Source: Lachnospiraceae bacterium
Lineage (GTDB): Bacteria; Bacillota; Clostridia; Lachnospirales; Lachnospiraceae
Length of the DNA stretch: 39,105 nucleotides
Direction of reading: 5' to 3'
Assembly: GCA_022510605.1 (NCBI GenBank)
Contig: JAFLTB010000023.1
Coordinates: 1-39,105 of the forward strand
Shown here: positions 15,800 through 24,344 of the stretch, one piece after another
Layout: the number at the start of each line of letters is the position of its first letter
Numbering within the stretch: the first letter of the stretch is position 1
Made by a program: the position numbers and the translations under genes
The notes under the pieces: model-generated
Seen by the model: only the letters and a program-made list of their open reading frames with translations
Databases searched by the model: none
Told to the model about the DNA's origin: nothing

Positions 15800-16120
15800 A
15801 TGATTCAGGTAATTGTAAAAAAGAAGAGTGAGAACATAACTGGTTTTCATATTGAAGGACATTCCGGGTATGCCGAGTATGGTTCGGATATTATCTGTGC
15901 CGCTGTTTCCGCACTGGCCATTAACTGTGTGAATTCCATTGAGGAATTTACGGAGGACGCTTATGTGATAGAACAGGAAGAAAAGCGGGGCATGATAGAT
16001 TTTCAATTAACCGTAAAGCCATCGGAGCAATCCAAGCTTTTGTTGGACTCCATGGTGTTTGGCATACGGGAAATTTCCCGGCAGTATGGCAGTCAGTATG
16101 TTACGTTAATCAATCGTTAG
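15800..16120 (+). CDS. prp: Ribosomal-processing cysteine protease Prp
   Basis: A small (106-aa) cysteine protease that removes the N-terminal extension of L27 before or during 50S assembly. The catalytic pair is visible: His in EGHSGYAEYGSD and Cys in DIICAAVSAL. It lies between rplU and rpmA, the conserved position (ysxB in Bacillus), and its substrate site is present in the next gene. Confidence 0.95.
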   Translation: MIQVIVKKKSENITGFHIEGHSGYAEYGSDIICAAVSALAINCVNSIEEFTEDAYVIEQEEKRGMIDFQLTVKPSEQSKLLLDSMVFGIREISRQYGSQYVTLINR

Positions 16121-16132
16121 GAGGAAAAAACC

Positions 16133-16420
16133 ATGATGGATATGAACCTTCAGTTGTTCGCACATAAAAAAGGAATGGGCTCTACCAAGAACGGTAGAGA
16201 TTCCGAGTCTAAAAGATTAGGTGCAAAGAGAGCGGACGGACAATTTGTTTTGGCTGGAAACATTCTCTATAGACAGCGTGGCACCAAAATTCACCCAGGC
16301 GTGAATGTGGGCCGGGGCGGAGATGATACCCTGTATGCTCTGGTAGACGGTGTTCTTCGTTTTGAGAGAAAGGGAAGAAATAAGAAACAGGCTTCCGTAT
16401 ATCCAGTAGAAAACAAATAG
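16133..16420 (+). CDS. rpmA: 50S ribosomal protein L27 with Prp-cleaved extension
   Basis: A large-subunit protein whose mature N-terminus reaches the peptidyl transferase centre. The product starts [16 protein letters not shown]: the LQLF/AHKKG boundary after Phe9 is the known Prp cleavage site of Bacillota L27. The rest is typical ([29 protein letters not shown]). AGGAGG lies 8 nt before the ATG at 16133; ATGs at 16136 and 16142 are possible alternatives. Length 95 aa. Confidence 0.97.
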   Translation: MMDMNLQLFAHKKGMGSTKNGRDSESKRLGAKRADGQFVLAGNILYRQRGTKIHPGVNVGRGGDDTLYALVDGVLRFERKGRNKKQASVYPVENK

Positions 16421-16459
16421 AATTTGTTCACAAGTAAGTTGTAACGTGAGAAAATTGTC

Positions 16460-16511
16460 AGGGGCTGTGCTGTTTTGTACAGCCCCTGCTGTGCTGTTTT
16501 GTACAGCCCCT
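16460..16511 (+). repeat. 24-bp exact tandem duplication forming alternative hairpins (rpmA-obgE)
   Basis: AGGGGCTGT (16460-16468) can pair with ACAGCCCCT at 16479-16487 or at 16503-16511. The block 16464-16487 is repeated without change at 16488-16511. It sits between rpmA and obgE where an attenuator would be expected, but no T tract follows, so it may be a weak terminator or a processing or stability element. Confidence 0.7.
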
Positions 16512-16541
16512 GAATTGTCGTAAAAAGAGAAAGGGCAGATT

Positions 16542-17834
16542 ATGTTTGCAGATAGAGCGAAAATCCGAATCCGTTCCGGCCGGGGCGGTGATGGACATGT
16601 CAGTTTTCGAAGGGAAAAATATGTGGCCAATGGCGGCCCGGATGGCGGAGATGGCGGCCGGGGCGGCGACCTGGTATTGGAAGTGGACCCGGGACTTAAC
16701 ACCCTGAATGAATTTCGTTATAAGCGCAAATACTTTGCAGGTGATGGTGAACCGGGCGGCAAGAGACGCTGTCATGGAGCAGACGGCGATGATATGGTAA
16801 TTAAAGTGCCGGCGGGCACCATTGTAAGGGAGGCCCAGACCGGCCAGGTCATCACCGATATGTCCTATGAGAACCACCGGGAGGTGCTCTTAAAGGGCGG
16901 CAATGGCGGAAAAGGAAACCAGCACTATGCCACCCCTACCATGCAGGTGCCAAAGTACGCCCAGCCCGGCAAGCCGGGAATAGAACTGGAAGTTATACTG
17001 GAACTGAAAGTAATTGCCGATGCAGGACTGGTAGGCTTTCCCAACGTGGGAAAATCCACGCTGTTATCCCGTGTCACCAACGCACAGCCTAAAATTGCCA
17101 ACTATCATTTCACTACGTTAAATCCCAATCTGGGAGTGGTGGATTTAGAGGGGGCAGACGGCTTTGTGATTGCCGACATACCGGGACTGATTGAAGGAGC
17201 TTCCGAAGGAATTGGTCTGGGACATGAATTTCTGCGCCATATCGAGAGAACCCGTGTCATGATTCATATGGTGGATGCCGCTTCTACCGAGGGACGGGAC
17301 CCGGTGGAGGATATTCGGATTATCAACCGGGAATTGGAGGCCTATAATGCGGAGATTGCCGCCAGACCCCAGGTGATTGCCGCCAATAAAATTGACTGCT
17401 TTTATGGAGAGGACAGAGAGACGGTACTGACTCTTTTGAGGGAGGAATTTGAGCCGGAGGGAATCCGGGTATTTCCGATTTCCGCAGTGACCGGGGAAGG
17501 GGTAAAGGAACTACTCTATTATGTGAAGCAGATGTTAGATGAGAGCCAGGAGGAGAAGGTGGTCTTTGAGAGGGAATACCTGATTAAAGAGCCGAATTTT
17601 GCCGATGAACCCTTTACGGTGGCAAAAAGTGAGGAGGAAGAAGGAGTCTTTCTCGTGGAAGGCCCCCGGGTGGAGCGGATGCTTGGGTATACCAATCTGG
17701 ATTCGGAAAAGGGCTTTGAATTTTTCCAGAAGTTTTTGAAAAATAATGGTATTCTGGAAGAACTGGAAAAACTGGGAATTGAGGAAGGCGACACGGTACA
17801 GATGTGTGGCTGGCAGTTTGAGTATTATAAATAG
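16542..17834 (+). CDS. obgE: GTPase ObgE/CgtA
   Basis: A ribosome-associated GTPase for 50S maturation and stress signalling; in Bacillus it is also needed for sporulation onset. The Gly-rich Obg fold (1-~158, with GGPDGGDGGRGGD) is followed by the G domain with G1 GFPNVGKST, the G2 Thr in FTTLNPN, G3 DIPGLIEGA and G4 NKID, then the C-terminal OCT domain (~355-430), found in many Firmicute Obg proteins. Length 430 aa. The tandem hairpin separates it from rpmA, so its level may be uncoupled from the ribosomal genes. Confidence 0.97.
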   Translation: MFADRAKIRIRSGRGGDGHVSFRREKYVANGGPDGGDGGRGGDLVLEVDPGLNTLNEFRYKRKYFAGDGEPGGKRRCHGADGDDMVIKVPAGTIVREAQTGQVITDMSYENHREVLLKGGNGGKGNQHYATPTMQVPKYAQPGKPGIELEVILELKVIADAGLVGFPNVGKSTLLSRVTNAQPKIANYHFTTLNPNLGVVDLEGADGFVIADIPGLIEGASEGIGLGHEFLRHIERTRVMIHMVDAASTEGRDPVEDIRIINRELEAYNAEIAARPQVIAANKIDCFYGEDRETVLTLLREEFEPEGIRVFPISAVTGEGVKELLYYVKQMLDESQEEKVVFEREYLIKEPNFADEPFTVAKSEEEEGVFLVEGPRVERMLGYTNLDSEKGFEFFQKFLKNNGILEELEKLGIEEGDTVQMCGWQFEYYK

Positions 17835-17843
17835 GAGGAGACT

Positions 17844-18134
17844 ATGACAAGCAAGCAGCGCGCATACTTAAAGGGTATTGCCATGAAGACGGATCCGATT
17901 ATGCAGATTGGCAAGGCTACGCTGACTCCGGAAATCACCAAATCCGTAGATGAGGCGTTGGAGGCCAGGGAGTTAATCAAAATTAATGTGCTGAAAAACT
18001 GCGTGGCTGAGCCACGGGAGATGGCAGAGATTCTGTCAGAGAGGACACGCTCGGAAGTGGTTCAGGTGATTGGCAGGCGAATTGTTCTTTACCGGGAATC
18101 CGCTACGAAAAAGCAGATTGAACTTCCCAAATAG
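17844..18134 (+). CDS. yhbY: CRM-domain RNA-binding protein YhbY
   Basis: A 96-aa single CRM domain protein that binds pre-50S particles. The start MTSKQRAYLKGIAMKTDPIMQIGK and the GxxG-type RNA-binding loop region (IGKATLTPEI) match the YhbY/YqeI family. AGGAGGAG precedes the ATG. It lies between obgE and nadD, as in many Bacillota. Confidence 0.94.
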   Translation: MTSKQRAYLKGIAMKTDPIMQIGKATLTPEITKSVDEALEARELIKINVLKNCVAEPREMAEILSERTRSEVVQVIGRRIVLYRESATKKQIELPK

Positions 18135-18149
18135 GCATAGGAGACAGGT

Positions 18150-19370
18150 ATGAAAAAGACAGGTATTATGGGCGGAACCTTTAATCCGGTTCACAATGCC
18201 CATATTATGATGGCACAGGCAGCCTATGAACAGTATGGGCTGGATGAGGTCTGGTTTATGCCCTCGAAAAATCCGCCCCATAAGAAAACCTCCGGGATTG
18301 TGTCGGAGGAGCACCGGAAAAGGATGGTTCAGGCGGCTATTGACGGTATTCCCTATTTCAAATTTTCCGATTTAGAATTGAAACGGGAGGGAACCACCTA
18401 TACCAGTGATACGATGGAACAGCTTCGCAGAGAGTTTCCGGACAGAGAGTTTTATTTCATTCTGGGCGGGGATTCCCTGAGGGATTTTGACAAATGGCAT
18501 AAGCCGGAAAAAATTCTGAAATACTGCAAAATACTGGCGGCACCCAGAGGCAGTTTATCCGATGAGGAGATGAAAAAACTGTGCCGGCAGCAGGGAAAGA
18601 AACTTCATGGGGAAATTCTGCCCTTAGCCATGAATCATATCCAGATATCCTCGGAACAGATTCGGAAACGGATTGAGGCAGGAAAATCGGTGTTGGCCTA
18701 TTGTCCCCGGAAGGTAGTAATGTATAGTAACCTTCATGGATTGTATGGCGCTCCGGTGCCGAAAATGAAAAAGAGCCAGGCGGATAAAGAACTGTTAGAT
18801 TCCCTGGAAGCTACCCTGCGTCCCAAGCGTTATATGCACACGCTGGGAGTGGCCTATACGGCTTCTTCTCTGGCTTTCTGCCATGGCGCCCAGGCAGAGG
18901 AGGCTGAACTGGCAGGGCTCCTTCATGACTGTGCCAAGTATTTTACCGACGGCGAGATGTTTGCGCTCTGTGAAGAATATGAAATTGAATTGAGCCCGGC
19001 AGAGCGGGCCAATACAGCGCTGATTCATGGCAAATTAGGAGCAGCGCTGGCAAAGAGCCGGTACGGGGTAAAAAAGGAAGAAATCCTTTCGGCCATCCGC
19101 TATCACACCACGGGCCGGCCGGCTATGACGTTATTGGAAAAAATTCTCTATGCAGCCGACTATATCGAACCGAGACGGCATATGGAGCCGGAACCCTATT
19201 CGTTGTCAGAGGTGCGGAAAGCCTGCTTTGAAAATCTGGACCAGGGGCTTTTGATGATACTGACAAATACGCTGCAGTATTTACGGGACTCCGGGAAGGA
19301 AATTGATGAGCGGACGGTTGAAACTTATGAATACTATAAAAAGAAATTGACTGCGGAGATAAGTGAGTAA
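18150..19370 (+). CDS. nadD: NadD-YqeK fusion: nicotinate-nucleotide adenylyltransferase + HD hydrolase
   Basis: A 406-aa two-domain protein. Residues 1-~195 are NadD, which makes deamido-NAD from nicotinate mononucleotide and ATP: GGTFNPVHNAH (the HxGH box has Ala in place of Gly) and ISSEQIRKRI. Residues ~215-400 are YqeK, an HD-domain Ap4A hydrolase: RYMHTLGVAYTA, LLHDCAKYF (the HD pair near 256), IHGKLGA and IRYHTTGR. In Bacillus these are two adjacent genes; here one frame runs through with a short Lys-rich linker (KMKKSQADKELL) and no stop. The fusion puts NAD synthesis and dinucleotide clearance on one polypeptide. Confidence 0.94.
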   Translation: MKKTGIMGGTFNPVHNAHIMMAQAAYEQYGLDEVWFMPSKNPPHKKTSGIVSEEHRKRMVQAAIDGIPYFKFSDLELKREGTTYTSDTMEQLRREFPDREFYFILGGDSLRDFDKWHKPEKILKYCKILAAPRGSLSDEEMKKLCRQQGKKLHGEILPLAMNHIQISSEQIRKRIEAGKSVLAYCPRKVVMYSNLHGLYGAPVPKMKKSQADKELLDSLEATLRPKRYMHTLGVAYTASSLAFCHGAQAEEAELAGLLHDCAKYFTDGEMFALCEEYEIELSPAERANTALIHGKLGAALAKSRYGVKKEEILSAIRYHTTGRPAMTLLEKILYAADYIEPRRHMEPEPYSLSEVRKACFENLDQGLLMILTNTLQYLRDSGKEIDERTVETYEYYKKKLTAEISE

Positions 19371-19389
19371 AAGGAAGGAGAATGGCATA

Positions 19390-19746
19390 ATGGAAAATAA
19401 TGCAAAAGAAATTGTCCGTATTGCCTATGATGCGCTGGATGAAAAACTGGGGCAGGACATAGAGATATTAAAAATCGATGAGATTTCTGTCATTGCGGAT
19501 TATTTAATTATCGCCAGTGGAAACAATCTGCCTCAGATTAGTGCCATGCTGGATTTAACAGAGGAGAAGCTGGCCGAGGCCGGATATCTCAGCAAGCGGA
19601 TTGAGGGAAATAAAAAATCCACCTGGGTGCTGATGGACTATGGCGACGTGATTATTCATATATTTTCCAAGGAGGACCGCTTATTCTATGACTTGGAGAG
19701 AATCTGGCGGGATGGCAGGAAGGTAACACGCGAGGAATTGGAATAA
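19390..19746 (+). CDS. rsfS: Ribosomal silencing factor RsfS
   Basis: A small protein that binds L14 and blocks subunit joining in starvation. The 118-aa product carries the family pattern: LDIxxISVIADYLIIASG-like (ISVIADYLIIASGNN), WVLMDYGDVIIHIF and FYDLERIW. The ATG at 19390 is chosen for its spacing from AAGGAAGGAG; an in-frame GTG at 19363 overlaps the nadD end but has no SD. Confidence 0.95.
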   Translation: MENNAKEIVRIAYDALDEKLGQDIEILKIDEISVIADYLIIASGNNLPQISAMLDLTEEKLAEAGYLSKRIEGNKKSTWVLMDYGDVIIHIFSKEDRLFYDLERIWRDGRKVTREELE

Positions 19747-19755
19747 GGGGTTGCG

Positions 19756-20394
19756 ATGAGACAGCATAAGGCAATGTTTCAGTATGTAGAGGAAATTCTC
19801 TACAGTTATGACCGGAAAAAAGGAGATAAGAGTAAGAATAAAATTGCATATGACCGGTATCAGCATACTCTGCGGGTCTATCATTGGATGCTCCGGATTA
19901 CCAATGAACTAAAGGATGATACTTTGGATTTGGAATCCCTGAAAATCGCCACTATTTTTCACGATGCCGGATATGGCAGTCCGGACAGGGATAAGCCCCA
20001 TGGACAGGTGAGTTCTGCCATCTGCAGAGATTATCTGGAGCGGCGGCAGTACCCGCCGGAAAAAATTGATTTTATCTGTTATCTTATTGAGGAGCATTCC
20101 AATAAGAAGCTGTTTTATGAAAGCCGTACACCGATTGAACTGGTGGTGCTGATGGAAGCAGATATGCTGGACGATACCGGGGCCATGGGGATTATACTGG
20201 ATTCCTGGATTGCCTCGAAGGATGAGAATGCCACCTTTGAATCGGTGTGTAGACATTTTGAAAAATATACGTACCGGCACATGAAGCAGATGGAGTTTGT
20301 CACAGCTCCGGGCCGCCGGTTCTGGCACGAAAAACGAAAACTGGTTTATGAATTTCTGCGCCAGTACAGACGGGACCTGGGAGATATGAGATAG
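19756..20394 (+). CDS. HD-domain metal-dependent phosphohydrolase
   Basis: A 212-aa cytoplasmic HD-superfamily protein. Metal ligands are suggested by YQHTLRVYHWM (His), IATIFHDAGYG (HD pair), LIEEHS and MEADMLDD. The substrate is not known; nucleotides are usual for the fold. It lies 9 nt after rsfS and has its own AAGGGG site, so it is probably the last gene of the operon. A palindromic repeat follows its stop codon. Confidence 0.82.
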   Translation: MRQHKAMFQYVEEILYSYDRKKGDKSKNKIAYDRYQHTLRVYHWMLRITNELKDDTLDLESLKIATIFHDAGYGSPDRDKPHGQVSSAICRDYLERRQYPPEKIDFICYLIEEHSNKKLFYESRTPIELVVLMEADMLDDTGAMGIILDSWIASKDENATFESVCRHFEKYTYRHMKQMEFVTAPGRRFWHEKRKLVYEFLRQYRRDLGDMR

Positions 20395-20400
20395 TATGAC

Positions 20401-20446
20401 AGCCCACGACGAAATAGGGTTTAAATAGGCGGCATCGTGCCTGGGC
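20401..20446 (+). repeat. Diverged palindromic repeat between convergent genes
   Basis: AGCCCACGACGAAATAGGGT and the following TTAAATAGGCGGCATCGTGC keep the core (AGGGTTTAAAT..GCGGCATCGTGC) of the 51-bp family. Its ends GCCCA/TGGGC pair, so it may double as a transcription stop for the HD gene and the phospholipase-like gene on the other strand. Confidence 0.55.
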
Positions 20447-20448
20447 AT

Positions 20449-21261
20449 TCATTGCGCTTCATTGGATTTGAAGGTACAGGAGAAGCGCTTATGGAGCGGT
20501 TTTCCTTCCCATACACTGCGGTGGAAATCCTGAAGGATATCGCTGGTAAGTGAAATGGCATTGTCATAAATAAATTGCAGGCTTTGGTTGGTTTTTCTGG
20601 CGTAACTTTTTGGATGCAGAGTCATCATATGTCCCTCTAACTGCTCATAGTGCAGGGTAAGGTGCATAAGGAAGCGGACCAAAAGCCGTTTTATGGAATA
20701 TCCACCAGTTAAAAGCCACTTGTAAAAGCGCATACCAAGAAGGGCCTCTTTGATTTCCCTTTTCGACAGGCGGAGAGGCTTATATGCCTTAAAGATTGCC
20801 TGGACAATATCACGATTGCACACAACCTTTTTCCACATCGGATAGGTGACTGGCCGGTGGCCGTCCCGGCGGAGCAGGTGGCGGTCAAATTCGTGTTCAA
20901 TGGACAGATGGTGGTAGCCTGGCCGTTTGGACAGGGGAATGACAAAGGTGTGGCATTCGCTGTCCAGCATATAGTGGCAGATAAAACCAAGAACATAGGC
21001 GTATGCGCCGGAATCCTGTCCTTCCTTTCGCAGAACCGGAAGCAGATGTCTTAGATATTTGTCTATGGGCTGCCCATGCTGCCAGTATCCCATCTGGTTG
21101 GTGCGGCTCTTTATCATGGGATGATAAAAAAACAGAAAATCCGGCCCCTGGAGTCCGGCTTCAAATTCCTTTTGGTGATTTTCAATAATCGTTTTTATTT
21201 CCTCTGGCAGTTTGGCAAGAACCTTTTTGCCAAAGGAATCATGTGCATAAATACATGGCAT
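20449..21261 (-). CDS. Zinc-dependent phospholipase C-like protein
   Basis: A 270-aa protein with the fold of the zinc-dependent phospholipase C/S1-P1 nuclease family. Histidines and Asp suited to metal binding appear in IYAHDSFG, LQGPDFLFFYHP, VLGFICHYMLDSECH and SIEHEFDRHLL. There is no signal peptide, so it is probably cytoplasmic, unlike the secreted toxins of the family. The true substrate is not known. AAAGGAGGA precedes its ATG. A -10-like TATACT lies upstream on the minus strand (21290-21285), but no clear -35. Confidence 0.85.
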   Translation of the reverse strand: MPCIYAHDSFGKKVLAKLPEEIKTIIENHQKEFEAGLQGPDFLFFYHPMIKSRTNQMGYWQHGQPIDKYLRHLLPVLRKEGQDSGAYAYVLGFICHYMLDSECHTFVIPLSKRPGYHHLSIEHEFDRHLLRRDGHRPVTYPMWKKVVCNRDIVQAIFKAYKPLRLSKREIKEALLGMRFYKWLLTGGYSIKRLLVRFLMHLTLHYEQLEGHMMTLHPKSYARKTNQSLQFIYDNAISLTSDILQDFHRSVWEGKPLHKRFSCTFKSNEAQ

Positions 21262-21375
21262 GGAACAATTCCTCCTTTAGGGATAGTATAACAAATAACG
21301 ATAAAAATATAAAGATAAATATTTTGTTTGGGAGACGGGGAGGGGGAGTTCCCGACTGTCAGAAAGGAGCTGGCA

Positions 21376-22206
21376 ATGGAAGCAGTAAAAAGGGAAAAAA
21401 ACGGAGTGGTCTATTACACCTTTCCCATATTGGAACAGGCAGGGATTGTCCATGGCTTTTCCACAAGACTGGGAGGCGTCAGTGAAGGGGACTGTGCCAC
21501 AATGAATTTAAGTTTCACCAGAGGGGATGACCCGGAGGCCGTACAGGAAAATCACAGGCGTTTTGCCGGAGCAGTGGGATACGATGTGGAGAAGCTGGTA
21601 TTCAGCAATCAGGTGCATGAGACCGTAATACGTCGTGTGGATGCCTCAGACTGCGGAAAGGGAATCTTCCGGGAATCGGATTTAATCGGAGTGGATGGGC
21701 TGATGACAGAGGATGAAGAGGTTGTGCTCATGACTTTTTTTGCCGACTGTGTACCTTTATTTTTTTATGACAGAAGACGCCGGGCCATTGCTGCGGTACA
21801 TTCCGGATGGAGGGGAACCGTCCGTCGGATTGGGGGGCTGGCAGTAGAAGCCATGGGACGGGAGTTTGGCAGTCAGCCGGAAGATATCCTCTCGGTGGTT
21901 GGACCCTCTATCTGTCAGGACTGCTACGAGGTAAGCGGGGATGTGGCAGAGGCCTTTCGGGAAGAATTTACACCGGAGCAGTGCAGGGAACTGCTTTTGG
22001 AAAAGCCAGAGGATAAGTATATGCTGAATCTCTGGCGGGCCAATGAAATTATTTTACAGGAGGCGGGGATTCCTGCCAGTCAGATACAGGTCAGCGGACT
22101 GTGTACCTGCTGTCACCCGGAGCTTTTGTTTTCCCACCGGGCCTCCCATGGACGACGGGGCAATCTGGCCGGAGTGATTACTCTGGGAGGAAAGATGGAA
22201 AAGTAA
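21376..22206 (+). CDS. pgeF: Peptidoglycan editing factor PgeF / laccase-domain purine nucleosidase
   Basis: A 276-aa member of the YfiH/PgeF (multicopper polyphenol oxidase-like) family, reported both to remove wrongly placed amino acids from wall precursors and to act on adenosine/inosine. Zinc ligands appear in SNQVHET (His), FADCVPL (Cys) and AAVHSGWRGT (His), with CTCCHPELLFSHR near the end. The ATG at 21376 is 7 nt after AAGGAG; the frame is open from 21328 but has no ribosome binding site there. First gene of a run with queH, apbE and an acetyltransferase. Confidence 0.93.
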   Translation: MEAVKREKNGVVYYTFPILEQAGIVHGFSTRLGGVSEGDCATMNLSFTRGDDPEAVQENHRRFAGAVGYDVEKLVFSNQVHETVIRRVDASDCGKGIFRESDLIGVDGLMTEDEEVVLMTFFADCVPLFFYDRRRRAIAAVHSGWRGTVRRIGGLAVEAMGREFGSQPEDILSVVGPSICQDCYEVSGDVAEAFREEFTPEQCRELLLEKPEDKYMLNLWRANEIILQEAGIPASQIQVSGLCTCCHPELLFSHRASHGRRGNLAGVITLGGKMEK

Positions 22207-22210
22207 ACCT

Positions 22211-22230
22211 GGACGCTTCGGAATGGAGGA
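22211..22230 (+). repeat. SD-carrying leader repeat, copy 2
   Basis: GGACGCTTCGGAATGGAGGA lies 4 nt before the queH ATG and supplies its Shine-Dalgarno site. Confidence 0.65.
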
Positions 22231-22234
22231 CGTC

Positions 22235-22861
22235 ATGAATAACCGAAATTATCAGAAAGAATTAACGGAGTTGTTGCAGAGCCAGGAGGAAAAAAAGAAA
22301 TTGTTTCTCCATTGCTGCTGTGCGCCATGCAGCAGTTATGTACTGGAATATCTGCATCCTTATTTTGACATCACTATATTTTTTTATAATCCCAATATTA
22401 CAGAGGAGCCGGAATATCAGAAACGGAAGCAGGAACTGATGCGTTATCTGGCGGAGGTTCCCTTCGGGAAGGAAATCCAGAGGATGGATGCGGACTATGA
22501 GCCGGAGAAATTTTTACATTTGGCAAAGGGATATGAGAAGGAGCCGGAAAGAGGGGAGCGATGCCGTCTCTGTTTTTCCCTGCGGCTGACAGAAACTGCC
22601 AGACAGGCGGCGGAGGGAAAATACGATTATTTCTGTACTACGCTGTCCATCAGTCCCCACAAGGACGCCCAGCTGCTAATGAGCCTTGGCGAGGAACTGG
22701 CAGAGCAGTATGGTATACCGTATCTGCCTTCAGATTTCAAAAAGAAAAACGGATATAAAAGAAGCATTGAACTGTCAGCGGAGTATGGACTATATCGCCA
22801 GGATTACTGCGGCTGTGTCTTTTCCAAAGCGGCAAAGCAGGAGGTAGAAAGGAAGAGTTGA
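22235..22861 (+). CDS. queH: Epoxyqueuosine reductase QueH
   Basis: The alternative (non-B12) enzyme for the last step of queuosine tRNA modification, reducing epoxyqueuosine. The DUF208 cysteine sets are present: HCCCAPCSS near residues 27-34, CRLCFSLRL, and QDYCGCVFS near the end. They bind a 4Fe-4S cluster and metal. The motif TTLSISPHKD is also typical. Length 208 aa. The ATG at 22235 is used because the ATG at 22223 lies inside the SD repeat. It ends one base before apbE. Confidence 0.95.
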   Translation: MNNRNYQKELTELLQSQEEKKKLFLHCCCAPCSSYVLEYLHPYFDITIFFYNPNITEEPEYQKRKQELMRYLAEVPFGKEIQRMDADYEPEKFLHLAKGYEKEPERGERCRLCFSLRLTETARQAAEGKYDYFCTTLSISPHKDAQLLMSLGEELAEQYGIPYLPSDFKKKNGYKRSIELSAEYGLYRQDYCGCVFSKAAKQEVERKS

Positions 22862-23917
22862 ATGAGAAGTTTTACAAGGGAGAACAATAGAAAAAAGAAC
22901 CGTGGGACAGGCCTTTTCGCCGGACTGACAGTTTTTTTTCTGGCGGCAGGAATGGCCATCGGTTTGTCCGGATGTGAAGAAAATACAGGTACTACATCGG
23001 AGGGGCCGGTTACCAGAGAAGTGTTTGCCATGGATACCATCATGGATTTAACCGTGTATGGAGAAAACGCCGGAGAAGCCATAAACCAGGCGGTGGAACT
23101 GATTCACCAGTATGATACGCTGTTCTCTGTCACGAATCCGGAAGGCGATGTGGCAAAAATTAACCAGGCGGAGGGAAAGCCGGTAGCGGTATCAGAGGAA
23201 ACCGGAGATTTATTAAAAAAAAGTCTGGAAGTGTCAGAGGCCACCGAGGGAGTTTTTGATATATCCATCTATCCGCTGGTGAAGGTCTGGGGCTTTACTA
23301 CCGGGGCACACACTGTGCCGACAAAAGCAGAACGGGAGGCAGCACTGGCAAAGGTGGATTACCAAAAAATCCACTTATTGCTTGATGGCAGGGTGCAAAT
23401 TGAGAAGGGAATGGAGTTGGATCTGGGAGCGGTGGCGAAGGGGTATCTGTCTCAGAAACTGATGGAGTTGTTTCAGGCACAGGGGGTTACTTCGGCCATT
23501 GTATCTCTGGGAGGCAATGTGCAGACTATAGGCAAAAAGCCGGATGATGCTCCCTTTGTGATAGGCATTACCAATCCGGCAGATGGAACCAGCATTTATG
23601 GTACCCTGGAGGCGGAGAATAAGGCCGTTGTCACCAGCGGTATTTATCAGCGCAATTTCAGGGAAGCGGGAAAACTGTACCATCATATTATGGACAAGTC
23701 TACCGGCATGCCGGCGGAGAATACCCTGGCCTCTGTGACGGTGGTGGCAGAGGACGGCACCACGGCAGATGCTTTGGCTACGGCCCTGTATGTGATGGGA
23801 GAGGAAAAGGCCATGGAGTATCAGGAGAGCCATCCGGAGATTCAGCTGATTCTGATTCGGAAGGATGGGAGCTGTGAGTATACGTCGGGGATTTCGTTTA
23901 AGGAAATGGAATCATGA
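22862..23917 (+). CDS. apbE: FAD:protein FMN transferase, lipoprotein
   Basis: Transfers FMN from FAD to Thr of exported flavoproteins such as RnfG/D or NqrC; acts on the outer face of the membrane. It has a signal peptide with lipobox LSGC (Cys38), then the ApbE domain: FAMDTIMDLTVYG, DISIYPLVKVWGF, LDLGAVAKGYL, SLGGNVQTIG, HHIMDKSTG and GTTADALATALYVMG. Length 351 aa. No flavoprotein target is in the window. Confidence 0.95.
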   Translation: MRSFTRENNRKKNRGTGLFAGLTVFFLAAGMAIGLSGCEENTGTTSEGPVTREVFAMDTIMDLTVYGENAGEAINQAVELIHQYDTLFSVTNPEGDVAKINQAEGKPVAVSEETGDLLKKSLEVSEATEGVFDISIYPLVKVWGFTTGAHTVPTKAEREAALAKVDYQKIHLLLDGRVQIEKGMELDLGAVAKGYLSQKLMELFQAQGVTSAIVSLGGNVQTIGKKPDDAPFVIGITNPADGTSIYGTLEAENKAVVTSGIYQRNFREAGKLYHHIMDKSTGMPAENTLASVTVVAEDGTTADALATALYVMGEEKAMEYQESHPEIQLILIRKDGSCEYTSGISFKEMES

Positions 23918-23927
23918 GGTGGAAATA

Positions 23928-24344
23928 ATGGAGTATAGGGAAAATGCACTGTGTCATGAAGAGTATTGCCATTTAAGAGAAAGTGTGGGATGGATGAATT
24001 TTTCAAAAGCGCAGACGGAAAGGGCGCTTACTCACAGCCTGTATACAGTAACAGCGGTAACGGAAAATAACCATACGGTTGGCATGGGGAGATTGATTGG
24101 AGACGGCTTTTATTTTGTGATAGTGGATGTTGTGGTACAACCGGATTATCAGGGAAAGGGTATTGGCCGTGAAATGATCCATAGGATAATTGAATACGTT
24201 GACAGGGAAACGCCAGTGGGTGGTCGCTCCAGCATACAGTTAATTGCAGAGAAGGGAAAGGAAAGATTTTATGAGAAGCTGGGTTTTAAGACAATTCCCC
24301 ATGATTTCTGCGGCTCGGGAATGAGAAAAGTTATTCATAAATAG
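23928..24344 (+). CDS. GNAT family N-acetyltransferase
   Basis: A 138-aa acetyl-CoA-dependent transferase. The acetyl-CoA-binding motif is VVVQPDYQGKGIGREMIHRI, and FYEKLGF is the usual closing motif. Substrate unknown (amine, polyamine or antibiotic). The ATG at 23928 follows GAGGTGG, and it lies 10 nt after apbE in the same orientation. Confidence 0.9.
   Translation: MEYRENALCHEEYCHLRESVGWMNFSKAQTERALTHSLYTVTAVTENNHTVGMGRLIGDGFYFVIVDVVVQPDYQGKGIGREMIHRIIEYVDRETPVGGRSSIQLIAEKGKERFYEKLGFKTIPHDFCGSGMRKVIHK

Noticed and set aside
16460-16511. CRISPR-like array
   Set aside because: Only two adjacent 24-bp units with no spacer; it is a tandem duplication of a hairpin arm.
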